Below are positions 7,640 to 14,456 of a stretch of DNA of 45,001 nt, piece after piece. This DNA is from Clostridia bacterium. Its GTDB lineage: Bacteria > Bacillota_A > Clostridia > Christensenellales > Aristaeellaceae. Within the stretch, counting starts at the first letter, position 1. Every line of letters begins with the position of its first letter. A program made the position numbers and the translations under genes. The stretch spans positions 1-45,001 of the forward strand of contig JAFXSH010000014.1 in assembly GCA_017525805.1 (NCBI GenBank). Direction: 5' to 3'. Under the pieces are notes generated by a model that made no database searches, was not told where the DNA came from, and was given only the letters and a program-made list of their open reading frames with translations.

Positions 7640-9130
7640 TCAGAACAGCGCGTATTCCGGGTTCCTGTGCTTGATGCACATATTGGTAACGATGATCACC
7701 AGGAGCCCGAACAGCGACTGGAACAGGCCCGCCGCGGTGCCAAGGCCCATGCTCAGGGGCTGGGTGGTGGTGATGCGGTACACATAGGTATCGAAGATGT
7801 CGGTCGCGTTGAACAGGGTGCCGTTGTTGCCAACCAACTGGTAGAACAGCTCGAACTGGCCTTTCATGATGCCACCCAAAGCGTAAAGCAGCAGGATAAT
7901 GAAGGTGGGCTTGAGCAGCGGGATGGTGATATAGCGGATCTGCTGGTAAATATTCGCGCCGTCGATCTGGGCGGCTTCATAGTATTCCGTGCTGATCCCG
8001 GTGATGGTGGCCAGATACACCACCATGCCGTAGCCGATGTTCTTCCATAGATAAAACAGGGTGATCAGCCAGGGCCAGTAGCCCGGCGTGTTGTAGAAAT
8101 CGATGCGGTCCATGCCCAGGGACGTGACAAAATTGTTGATCAGGCCGACTTCGTATTCAAACATGTTGAACACCAGCACCCGCAGAATCACGTAGGAAAC
8201 GAAGTAGGGCATGAAGATCATGGTCTGGGAAATTTTGCGCAGCCGCTTGTTCGTCACGTGGCTGATCAGAATAGCGAAGAAGATCTGCAATACGTTGCCC
8301 ACCACGATGAACACGATATTGTAAAGAATCGTGTTCTGCGTCAGATGCAGTATTTCGGACCGCACCAGGAATTCAAAATTCTTGAAGCCGACGAAGGGGC
8401 TGGCAAAAAGATGATCGCGGAAGTTGAACTGGGTAAAGGCGAAGTAAACGCCCGCCATGGGCAGGTAATTGTTGATCAGGAAGAAAACGAAGCAGGGAAC
8501 CAGGAACAGGAACAAAATCCAATTCCTCCGGAATTCCTCCACGAGGCCGTGCTCCCGGCAAACGATTCTTTCCGCTTTTTCCATACGCTTGCTGATAACG
8601 TACCCGATCACGCTGACCGCCAGCACCAGGATTGGGGCGAACCCGGGCATGAAGCCCGGCAGGCCGTAATGCCGGTTGGCGAAGACGATCAGTCCCAGCG
8701 CGCCGCCGGCAGAAAGGAAGGAAAGCACCATGCCTTTCTGGAAAAAGGAGTATGTTCGCAGCATGCCCTTTCCCTCCGCCGCGGTGCGCCGGCGAAGATA
8801 CATGATAAAAGAAAGCAGGCAAAAGAGGATCGCCGCGGCGGAAACGATGAGCAGCAGGAAGGACCAGAAACCCAGCACGCCCTGCTTGCTCGTTTCCACG
8901 AAGGAAAGGAACGTGAGCACCGAGTGATCCGGCGTCAGCTTATTGATCACCGATGCTTTCAGCCCCATGGTGCCGTACAGCGCTTCCTGATCCGCTACCC
9001 GAAACCAGGGAAAGAGGGGAAGGAAAAGAATAAGGATCATCGCCGCGCACAGACCCAGCGGCAGCAGCTTGCAGCTGCTGCCGGTGTGGTTTGGCTGTGC
9101 TTGCCGTATCGAAGAGACGGATGAAATCAC
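7640..9130 (-). CDS. Sugar ABC transporter permease, LplB/YteP type, with N-terminal membrane extension
   Basis: First gene of operon 1, 496 residues. The C-terminal ~290 residues are a normal LplB-type permease: the first core membrane segment is around ILFLFLVPCFVFFL (209-222), and the EAA loop is YYEAAQIDGANIYQQIRYI. Before that lies an extra ~200-residue region with about four hydrophobic segments (near 24-43, 87-110, 132-150 and 163-181), which ordinary ~300-residue members lack. The equivalent permease in operon 2 has an extension of similar length. The start is GTG at 9128-9130, with AGGAGGGG seven bases before it; an upstream ATG is not available in frame. The promoter and operator lie 50-100 bases upstream. 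Confidence 0.92.
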   Translation of the reverse strand: MISSVSSIRQAQPNHTGSSCKLLPLGLCAAMILILFLPLFPWFRVADQEALYGTMGLKASVINKLTPDHSVLTFLSFVETSKQGVLGFWSFLLLIVSAAAILFCLLSFIMYLRRRTAAEGKGMLRTYSFFQKGMVLSFLSAGGALGLIVFANRHYGLPGFMPGFAPILVLAVSVIGYVISKRMEKAERIVCREHGLVEEFRRNWILFLFLVPCFVFFLINNYLPMAGVYFAFTQFNFRDHLFASPFVGFKNFEFLVRSEILHLTQNTILYNIVFIVVGNVLQIFFAILISHVTNKRLRKISQTMIFMPYFVSYVILRVLVFNMFEYEVGLINNFVTSLGMDRIDFYNTPGYWPWLITLFYLWKNIGYGMVVYLATITGISTEYYEAAQIDGANIYQQIRYITIPLLKPTFIILLLYALGGIMKGQFELFYQLVGNNGTLFNATDIFDTYVYRITTTQPLSMGLGTAAGLFQSLFGLLVIIVTNMCIKHRNPEYALF

Positions 9131-9176
9131 GGGTTATCCCCTCCTGGATAAAATCATTAAAACGCTTCTTGTAAAA

Positions 9177-9194
9177 AATTAAAACGTTTTAATT
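9177..9194. promoter_or_regulatory. LacI-type operator, perfect 18-base palindrome
   Basis: AATTAAAACGTTTTAATT is a perfect palindrome with the central CG typical of LacI-family operators. It lies immediately downstream of the -10 box of the operon 1 promoter, where a bound repressor would block initiation. A related half-site, AAAACGCTT, lies at 9160-9168 and another, AAAACGTTT, upstream of the -35 at about 9258-9267. Confidence 0.75.
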
Positions 9195-9202
9195 TCGAGA
9201 TG

Positions 9203-9231
9203 AATATAGCATACTCCATTCTGTTTGTCAA
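9203..9231 (-). promoter_or_regulatory. Sigma-A promoter of glycan operon 1
   Basis: On the minus strand TTGACA (9231-9226) and TATATT (9208-9203) are separated by exactly 17 bases. The predicted start at about 9196 falls on the edge of the operator. The leader to the GTG start is about 65 bases. Confidence 0.85.
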
Positions 9232-9611
9232 TAAGGAAAATGGAAAATTTCGTCATAAAAAACGTTTCAATCAGATTGCGCTTATGCGCCGCGAACGGCA
9301 GCAAAATGTACTTCCGGACAAAAAAACGTTCCATGGTATATGCTGATGCGCATGCCGGGCTGGAAAAGCACGGGCATGGGGGGGAAACCGCGGAGGCGCT
9401 GAATCTGCCCATGTCCACCGTTGCGCCGTCGGCGCAGGCGCTGAAAAAAGCCTGCATCATCACCGCGGACGAAACCCTGCCGATCGGCAAAGATCAATTC
9501 CTTTTCGCGGACTGTTTCCGACCATATTTCACCGCTTGTGCGATGAGGGGAAACGTGCTATAAAGTGCGTGCAAAGCGCGAAGCTTTGCGAAAAAGAAAG
9601 GAAGCAGCTGT
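9232..9611. other. Intergenic stretch without a supported gene
   Basis: These 380 bases hold two more AAACGTT-like half-sites (about 9258-9267 and 9323-9331) and a hairpin GCAAAGC/GCTTTGC (9571-9577 with 9583-9589) just before the MATE gene's ribosome site. A 112-codon open frame exists but has no recognisable protein and no ribosome site, so I do not call it. Confidence 0.5.
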
Positions 9612-10238
9612 ATGTCTCGTACCATGACGCGCGATTTGACCACAGGAAATCCCATGAAACTGGTGATTTCCTTTGCCGCGCCTTTGCTGCTCGGCGTTTT
9701 ATTCCAGCAGCTTTACAGTTTTGTCGATACGGCGATCGTTGGCCGTTACCTGGGCGCTTCCAGGCTGGCGGCGGTAGGAGCGACAGGCTCCGTCAATTTT
9801 CTCATTATCGGCCTTTGTCTCGGCTTTTGTTCCGGCTTCTCCATCCCGATCGCGCAGGACTTCGGCGCGAAGGATGAACCGAGTATGCGGCGTCACGTTT
9901 GGCACGCCATCGTGCTGAGCGCGGCGTTCAGCGTTCTGTTCGCGCTGGCTGCCACGCTCCTTTGCAAACCGCTTCTGCGGCTGATGAACACGCCGGAAGA
10001 AATCCTGGACGCCTCGGCCAGCTATATCCGCATCATTTTCGCCGCGATTCCATGCTGCGTGCTGTATAACATGGCCAGCGGCATTCTGCGCGCTCTGGGT
10101 GACAGCAAAACGCCTGTGTGGTTTCTTATCCTGGCTTCCCTGGTGAATATCGCGCTGGATCTGCTGCTGATCATCGTTTTTCGGATGGATGTGGCGGGCG
10201 CTGCCGTACACAGCCGCCTCTCCGGAGGCGCTTTTTAA
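9612..10238 (+). pseudogene. MATE-family multidrug efflux transporter, truncated N-terminal half
   Basis: The first ~199 residues are a clear MATE (DinF/NorM-like) cation-antiport exporter: LTTGNPMKLVISFAAPLLLG, the LYSFVDTAIVGRYLG segment, MNTPEEILDAS and the SGILRALGDSKTPVWFLI motif. The family is normally ~450 residues with twelve membrane helices, but here it stops after six, at VAGAAV, where the protein normally continues into the second half. The last nine residues (from about 10209) read through a terminator hairpin that belongs to something else. The second half was therefore lost by a deletion or rearrangement at about 10205. The start ATG has AAAGGAAG in front. A functional half-transporter is unlikely. 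Confidence 0.85.
10215..10236 (+). terminator. Intrinsic terminator at the MATE truncation point
   Basis: CGCCTC (10215-10220) pairs with GAGGCG (10225-10230) and is followed by CTTTTT. It lies inside the open frame of the truncated MATE gene, so it marks the far side of the junction. Confidence 0.75.
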
Positions 10239-10357
10239 TTCGACCTGTTCTGAAGCATTCTGGCCGTACAATCCTTCTGAGAATTAAGTCAGCGATCAAA
10301 GCATCATTTGAATAAAACCGTACAGATTATACTCAGAAAGGCTGGAAAACGAGGCAA

Positions 10358-10371
10358 AGATATGCTACAAT
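10358..10371 (+). promoter_or_regulatory. Possible extended -10 promoter of the XRE regulator
   Basis: TATGCTACAAT contains TACAAT (10366-10371) preceded by TG, an extended -10. No good -35 box is visible 17 bases upstream. It lies 53 bases before the GTG start at 10424. The rest of 10239-10423 shows no gene. Confidence 0.45.
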
Positions 10372-10423
10372 AAATTGTCTCTTATGTGCAACTGTTATCT
10401 GACTGTCGAAGGAGCATGGAACC

Positions 10424-10657
10424 GTGGTCAAAAATAACGTTGAAATCGATATAAAAGTCATGTGCATTGAAGCCGGAACAACGCAGGCCAAGCTGGCACA
10501 GCAAATCAAGACTACACCTGCCTACGTCAATCGTGTGATCCGGCAGAAGGAAACGGTTGTCAACAAAACCTTTACCAGCATGGTTGAGGCATTGGGTTAT
10601 GATATTCAGCTGACCTATGTGAAACGGACTGAAAACGAACAGGACGGTGATCAATGA
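10424..10657 (+). CDS. Small XRE-type helix-turn-helix regulator
   Basis: A 77-residue, one-domain DNA-binding protein. The helix-turn-helix spans about 9-60, with TTQAKLAQQIKTTPAYVNRV as the core and a degenerate remainder, typical of small regulators on mobile elements. It starts at GTG with GAAGGAG nine bases upstream; an ATG at 10416 is out of frame. Its stop overlaps the start of the AlbA_2 gene as ATGA, so the two are translationally coupled and may form a regulator-effector pair. Base composition here is more AT-rich than in the flanking glycan operons, in line with acquisition by transfer. The target is unknown; autoregulation is plausible. Confidence 0.8.
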   Translation: MVKNNVEIDIKVMCIEAGTTQAKLAQQIKTTPAYVNRVIRQKETVVNKTFTSMVEALGYDIQLTYVKRTENEQDGDQ

Positions 10658-11187
10658 TGAACGATAGGATCCCCACTCTGCCTGATGCGCTTCTGTCCCT
10701 GATCCGACATGGCGAGAATTATCAGGTCGAATACAAGGAAGCCAGAACAGATCTGCCAAAGTCCCTGTTTGATTCCGTCTGTGCATTCTCCAACCGAGAA
10801 GGTGGCGACATATTCCTCGGTGTTCACGACACCGGTGTCGTTTTCGGCGTTGACCCTTCTTCGGCGGCAAAACTCATTACATATTTCGTCACCCTTGCCA
10901 ACAACAAGGAGAAGATCTTTCCGCCGCTCTATTTGTCAGCCAGAGAATACCTTTTCGCCTCTGATGGTAATCACCATGTCGGTGCGGCACCGGCACAAAT
11001 AGGGATGAAAACGGGAGCCGCAGAATTTTCCGTTCTCATGTGGTACAATGTGTTTGATAGAGGCACACTACAAAGCACGGGGAGAGGAGTTGCACGCAAC
11101 TCATTCAGTCGCAAAGGCAGTATGGTAATCAGTGTAAGAGCCACCTTTCAAGCACAAATAAGTGAGACGAACCAGTCCGTACACTAA
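10654..11187 (+). pseudogene. AlbA_2 / Schlafen-like ATP-binding domain protein, 5' fragment
   Basis: Residues 1 to about 108 match the AlbA_2 (divergent AAA-4, Schlafen-like) domain: EYKEARTDLPKSLFDSVCAF, then SNREGGDIFLGVHDTG, then GVDPSS, then FPPLYLSAREY. Full proteins run to 400-500 residues and are often linked to transcription control or phage defence. Here the homology ends near base 10975, and the remaining codons read into the non-coding end of the IS110 element. A short HRHK-like stretch in the next frame (to about 11000) may be the shifted continuation, which would mean a small deletion as well. The gene is broken. No matching 3' half was recognised beyond the transposase. Confidence 0.75.
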
Positions 11188-11265
11188 GAATTGTTTAGAC
11201 TATCTTAGTTTAATATGTGTGGTGGTTCAGTCACTGCCTCTCTCTTTCCAATTCAGGAAGGAGGG
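11044..11265 (+). ncRNA. Candidate IS110 bridge RNA region
   Basis: IS110 elements are known to express a bridge RNA from the non-coding end upstream of the transposase; it guides recombination by pairing with target and donor DNA. Here the region starts with a TACAAT -10 box (11044-11049) that has no good -35 box upstream. This fits the known arrangement in which the -35 is supplied by the right end in the circular form. Visible stems are GAGTTGC/GCAACTC with a 2-base loop (11087-11102), GTGTA/TACAC enclosing a large loop (11132-11136 with 11180-11184), and ACTAAGA/TCTTAGT (11183-11189 with 11203-11209). The RNA ends and the guide loops are not defined by what I can see. Confidence 0.5.
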
Positions 11266-11270
11266 CCGTT

Positions 11271-12548
11271 ATGGGAAAAACCATTCCCGTATGCTGTGGC
11301 ATCGATGTGCACAAGACATTTCTCGTTGCCACAATCCTTATGGGGGATTATCTGATTCCCCAGTGTAAACAGAAACACTTCGGCACTTCCTACAGAAACC
11401 TGATTGCTTTCAGGCAGTGGCTCCTTGACAACAATTGTAAGGATGTCTGTATGGAAAGTACCGGCAAGTATTGGGTTCCCGTTTGGAATGCCCTTGAAGG
11501 TTTCGTTCATGTTGTCATCGCGAATCCCAAATGGGTTTCCGCTGTCAAGGGCAACAAGGACGACAAGAAGGATTCCAAGTGGATCGGCAATCTGTTCCGT
11601 ATGGGACTCGTCCCCGGCAGCTACATTCCCGTAAAGGACATCAGGATTCTTCGGGAATGTACCCGTTATCGGAGCAAACTGGTATCCATGCGTTCCAGTG
11701 AAAAGAATCGTTTTCAGAATGCTTTCACTGTGTGCAACCTGACGTTGGATGCCGTCGTTTCCGACATGTTCGGGAAGTCTGCTACGGCTATCGAGAACTA
11801 TCTGCTGGATACAGAAACCGTAGACCCCAATTACTGTGTTTCGCTTCTCCATCGTTCCATGATGAAGAAAGCAGACGCTGTCATTGAAGCGGTTGAAGGT
11901 TTCAATATGACCCCGGAACAGAAGGAAAGAGTTCGTATCGTTCAGGGACACTTCGCGGATATTGACAAGCGAATCGGCCAGATTGATGACATTGTCAGCA
12001 ATCTTGCCTCTGATTACGAAGGAACCATTTCCCTCCTATGTACAATTCCCGGAGTGGATCGCCGTCTCGCTATAACGATTCTCTCGGAAATCGGTACTAA
12101 TATGTCGGAATTCGGCTCTGCCAGGCGTCTTTGCAGTTGGGCCGGTCTGACGCCTGCCAACAACCAATCCGCTGGCAAGAAGAAATCCGTAAAGATTTCC
12201 CGTGCCGGAGTCTACCTGAAACCCGCTTTGGTTGAGGCAGCACACGCGGCGGTGAAATCTACCGAAAAGCAGCCTTATTTCAGAATCAAGTACGAGCACA
12301 TCATGAAACGCCGTGGGAAGAAACGCGCTATCATTGCTATCGCTCGCATGATCCTGACTTCCATTTACGCCATGCTTTCTTCTGGAGAAGTCTTCAACCC
12401 TTCTGATCTCCAGAAGTACGATTTGCCCGAAGAACTCAAGAAGAAAATGACGCTTGCTTCCGCAAAAGATGCCGTGAAGCTCCTCGTTTCTCTGGGTGTC
12501 ATTGTCGAAGGCTCAATCTCCTTGGATTCCTTGGCTTTGGCCGGGTAG
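11271..12548 (+). CDS. IS110-family transposase (DEDD/serine recombinase)
   Basis: A 425-residue, apparently intact RNA-guided recombinase. The N-terminal RuvC-like DEDD domain shows D12 in CGIDVHKT, E62 in CMESTGKYW, and D98 and D101 in KGNKDDKKDSKW. A coiled-coil-like middle follows (about 195-245), then the C-terminal Tnp domain with CTIPGVDRRLAITILSEIG and the catalytic serine S300 in NNQSAGKKK. The longer open frame begins at 11217, but the ATG at 11271 has a strong AGGAAGGAGGG site just upstream and fits the family N-terminus, so I use it. All catalytic residues are present, so the element may still be active. Confidence 0.95.
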   Translation: MGKTIPVCCGIDVHKTFLVATILMGDYLIPQCKQKHFGTSYRNLIAFRQWLLDNNCKDVCMESTGKYWVPVWNALEGFVHVVIANPKWVSAVKGNKDDKKDSKWIGNLFRMGLVPGSYIPVKDIRILRECTRYRSKLVSMRSSEKNRFQNAFTVCNLTLDAVVSDMFGKSATAIENYLLDTETVDPNYCVSLLHRSMMKKADAVIEAVEGFNMTPEQKERVRIVQGHFADIDKRIGQIDDIVSNLASDYEGTISLLCTIPGVDRRLAITILSEIGTNMSEFGSARRLCSWAGLTPANNQSAGKKKSVKISRAGVYLKPALVEAAHAAVKSTEKQPYFRIKYEHIMKRRGKKRAIIAIARMILTSIYAMLSSGEVFNPSDLQKYDLPEELKKKMTLASAKDAVKLLVSLGVIVEGSISLDSLALAG

Positions 12549-12573
12549 GGGTAGAAGCTTCTTTCAATTTACT

Positions 12574-12594
12574 GCCTCAATGAGGCTTGTTTGC
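12574..12594 (+). terminator. Weak hairpin after transposase
   Basis: GCCTC (12574-12578) pairs with GAGGC (12582-12586) and is followed by TTGTTTGC. It lies 26 bases after the transposase stop, inside the right end of the element. Confidence 0.35.
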
Positions 12595-12715
12595 TTTGCC
12601 TTCCTTTGGATTGGTGGGCCATTACTTGCTCCAAACTTTGTTTTCACACTATCCTCTCCCTCGTCTTTTATTCTACCATGTTCACCTTTTTTTCGCTACT
12701 GCTGGTCCAGTTTCA

Positions 12716-12784
12716 CGGGGACATTATACACCGGAGCAGATCGCCGCAGCAAAGAAACGGCACTATGGATTCGGGGAGAATTGA
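12716..12784 (+). pseudogene. 3' remnant of an unidentified gene beyond the IS110 right end
   Basis: A short coding tail whose last residues read HYTPEQIAAAKKRHYGFGEN runs to a stop at 12782-12784, four bases before a strong terminator. That spacing suggests the real end of a gene whose front was removed by the IS110 insertion or an accompanying deletion. The residues do not look like the end of the AlbA_2 protein and I do not recognise the family. Upstream of about 12715 the frame runs into pyrimidine-rich element sequence. Confidence 0.4.
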
Positions 12785-12787
12785 AAG

Positions 12788-12825
12788 CCGGGATGCCGCC
12801 GAAATTAGCAGCATCCCGGTTTTTT
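12788..12825 (+). terminator. Strong intrinsic terminator
   Basis: CCGGGATGC (12788-12796) pairs perfectly with GCATCCCGG (12811-12819) and is followed by six Ts. It ends transcription of the truncated gene to its left, and it also abuts the stop of the minus-strand 63-residue gene. Confidence 0.85.
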
Positions 12826-13015
12826 AAGCCGCGGCTTGTTCAAAATTTTCCGTTTCTTTTTTCCTCTCCTGCTCTGCCTTCCATACCGCGAATTCCCTCT
12901 GCCCCTCCTCGCTCTCAAAAAATGCTTGGATGTCCGGCCAAAGGCAGCGGGCCACGGTTTCGATCACGTAATCGGGATAAGGCGTGCTGTTGATGGGTTT
13001 CTTTTTTCTCGCCAT
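12824..13015 (-). CDS. Small conserved hypothetical protein (63 aa)
   Basis: A 63-residue soluble protein with a basic N-terminus (MARKKKP), the motif TPYPDYVIETVARCLWPDI, and a charged helical tail rich in E, K and R (FFESEEGQREF onward). Proteins of this size and pattern occur as accessory genes on clostridial integrative elements, to my recollection, without an assigned function. The start ATG has AGGTGAGG just upstream on the minus strand. It lies alone between the terminator at 12788-12825 and the operon 2 promoter region. No catalytic or DNA-binding motif is visible. Confidence 0.65.
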   Translation of the reverse strand: MARKKKPINSTPYPDYVIETVARCLWPDIQAFFESEEGQREFAVWKAEQERKKETENFEQAAA

Positions 13016-13312
13016 GACCTCACCTGCTTTCGCGCTGCCTCACAGACTGGTGTAGACAGTTTCAATTCTTCGTCAGAATCGTAAGTTCCGTCCAGAACTG
13101 CAATTCTTAATAATCTGTATGACGGGTTCGTTTTTATCTGTTGGCGGCACTCGAATTGACAGAACTTCGGGTGCCGATTCAGCGCGAGAGAGGCATGAAT
13201 GAAAACAGAATACGTTTGCACTTTTGCTTTCCCGTTCGCCGTGTCCGTCGGTATGGGGGTATTTTTTTCACTGATTTGGCAAAAATAATTGGATAATCAA
13301 GCAAAAAAAGGG
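13016..13312. other. Intergenic region before glycan operon 2
   Basis: About 300 bases of non-coding or decayed sequence. An 85-codon minus-strand frame crosses it but overlaps the better-supported 63-residue gene and has no recognisable family or ribosome site. No clear repeats were seen. Confidence 0.5.
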
Positions 13313-13341
13313 TTGACAAAATCACACTGTGCGGATATAGT
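13313..13341 (+). promoter_or_regulatory. Sigma-A promoter of glycan operon 2
   Basis: TTGACA (13313-13318) and TATAGT (13336-13341) are separated by 17 bases. The predicted start near 13348 lies within the operator that follows. Confidence 0.87.
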
Positions 13342-13367
13342 AAAAATGCAAACGATTTCATTTTTAC
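13340..13367. promoter_or_regulatory. LacI-type operator of glycan operon 2
   Basis: The arms GTAAAAATG (13340-13348) and CATTTTTAC (13359-13367) are perfect inverted repeats around CAAACGATTT; over the full 28 bases 12 of 14 pairs match, with a central CG. It overlaps the end of the -10 box and the start site, as expected for autorepression by the LacI protein encoded next. Confidence 0.75.
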
Positions 13368-13391
13368 TTTTCCGCGAGGGGGAATGCGCCT

Positions 13392-14393
13392 GTGGTCAAA
13401 ATGAAGGATATCGCGCTGACGTGCGGCGTATCCGTCGCCACCGTTTCCAGGGCGCTGAACGGTCAAACGAACCCGGATAAAAAGAAAGCAGCCTTTATTC
13501 GGCAGAAGGCCAAGGAAATGGGCTATTTCCCCAATGCCGCCGCCCGCATTTTGAAAACCAGCCGATCCCATAACATTGGCATCCTCTATGAAGACCGGAT
13601 GGATCACGAGTATTTCAGCCTGCTGCTGAACGAACTGCGCTTCGGGGCGGAGGATCGGGGCTATGACCTGACCTTCATCCGCCGCTCGGTGAACACGCAG
13701 GAGGAAGGAACGTATTATGGCCGTGCCCGGCGGCGCAGCTTGGACGGCGTGATCGTGGTGCAGGCCGATTTCAACGCCGCAGACGTGATCCGTCTGGCGG
13801 CGGACGGCTTTCCCACCGTGGTGATCGACCATGCCTACGAGGGCTGCGACTGCGTAATGAGCAACAACCGCGCGGGCATGGAGGCCCTGGTGCGCATGGC
13901 CTGGGAGAAAGGGCACAGGCGGATCGCGTATATCCGGGGGGAAGACAGTGTGGTCACCCAGGAGAGGCTGACTGGGTTTTACAAGCAATGCGCGGAGCTG
14001 GGCGTGCGCGTGCCGGCGGAATACGTGCCGGAAGGGCATTTTCATCAGCCCGATGCCTGCATCCTCAGCGTGGATGCCCTCCTGAACGGTCCGGAAGCGC
14101 CGACCTGCATCCTTTGCCCCGATGATATCAGCTGTCTGGGCGTTATGACGGCGCTGGAGGAAAGAGGGATCCGCGTGCCGCAGGATATCAGCCTGGCCGG
14201 CTTTGACGGCATCCGCATGGGCCGGATGTCGCATCCATTTTTGACCACCGTTCGCCAGGATACCGCGGACATCGCCCGGCGGGTGATAGAGCAGCTGCTG
14301 GACGCCATCGAAAACCCGGAAACCCATCAGCCGCAGATCACCGTGGTGGAGGAAACGCTTGTCCCGGGAGAAACGCTTGGCGCGGCGCGATGA
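13392..14393 (+). CDS. LacI-family transcriptional regulator, operon 2
   Basis: A 333-residue LacI/GalR regulator. The helix-turn-helix lies at about 4-27 (KDIALTCGVSVATVSRALNG), followed by the hinge and a sugar-binding domain with GVIVVQADF, VVIDHAYEG, CPDDISCLGVM and LAGFDGIRMG. The start is probably GTG at 13392, with GAGGGG ten bases upstream; an in-frame ATG at 13401 would lose three residues. It is the first gene behind a sigma-A promoter with an overlapping palindrome, so it most likely represses its own operon until a sugar inducer arrives. The module-repeat gene follows 63 bases later. The regulator is clearly different from the one in operon 1, and the two operators differ too. Confidence 0.93.
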   Translation: MVKMKDIALTCGVSVATVSRALNGQTNPDKKKAAFIRQKAKEMGYFPNAAARILKTSRSHNIGILYEDRMDHEYFSLLLNELRFGAEDRGYDLTFIRRSVNTQEEGTYYGRARRRSLDGVIVVQADFNAADVIRLAADGFPTVVIDHAYEGCDCVMSNNRAGMEALVRMAWEKGHRRIAYIRGEDSVVTQERLTGFYKQCAELGVRVPAEYVPEGHFHQPDACILSVDALLNGPEAPTCILCPDDISCLGVMTALEERGIRVPQDISLAGFDGIRMGRMSHPFLTTVRQDTADIARRVIEQLLDAIENPETHQPQITVVEETLVPGETLGAAR

Positions 14394-14402
14394 ACGGGCT
14401 TA

Positions 14403-14418
14403 TCTGCCGTATGGCAGA
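14403..14418 (+). promoter_or_regulatory. Small hairpin before the module-repeat gene
   Basis: TCTGCC (14403-14408) pairs with GGCAGA (14413-14418) around GTAT. It lies between the LacI gene and the ribosome site AAAGGAGGAA (14442-14451) of the next gene, with no T run. It could be an RNA-processing or stabilising element. Confidence 0.35.
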
Positions 14419-14456
14419 AGCGATAGATATGAACAATCATTAAAGGAGGAACCAAC

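Larger units (their letters stand above)
11000..12720 (+). mobile_element. IS110-family insertion sequence (ends approximate)
   Basis: The element consists of a roughly 270-base non-coding left end, one transposase gene (11271-12548) and about 170 bases of right end. The long 5' non-coding segment places it in the IS110 rather than the IS1111 subgroup. IS110 elements lack terminal inverted repeats and target duplications, so I cannot fix the ends. The left end must lie after the AlbA_2 homology (about 10975), and the right end before the coding tail that stops at 12784. Composition is more AT-rich than the chromosome around it. Confidence 0.75.

Noticed and set aside
4993..7674. An 893-codon open frame on the plus strand opposite the binding-protein and permease genes
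   Set aside because: It is antisense to well-supported genes, rich in H, G, A, Q and V as expected for a GC-rich shadow frame, and has no domain or ribosome site.
9225..9563. A 112-codon plus-strand frame between the operon 1 promoter and the MATE gene
   Set aside because: It starts inside the operon 1 -35 region, lacks a ribosome site and matches no family I know.
10424..12548. A toxin-antitoxin or complete defence system made of the XRE and AlbA_2 genes
   Set aside because: The AlbA_2 gene is broken after its first domain and no partner nuclease or toxin is present.
12964..13221. An 85-codon minus-strand frame upstream of the 63-residue gene
   Set aside because: It overlaps the better-supported small gene in another frame and shows no motif or ribosome site.
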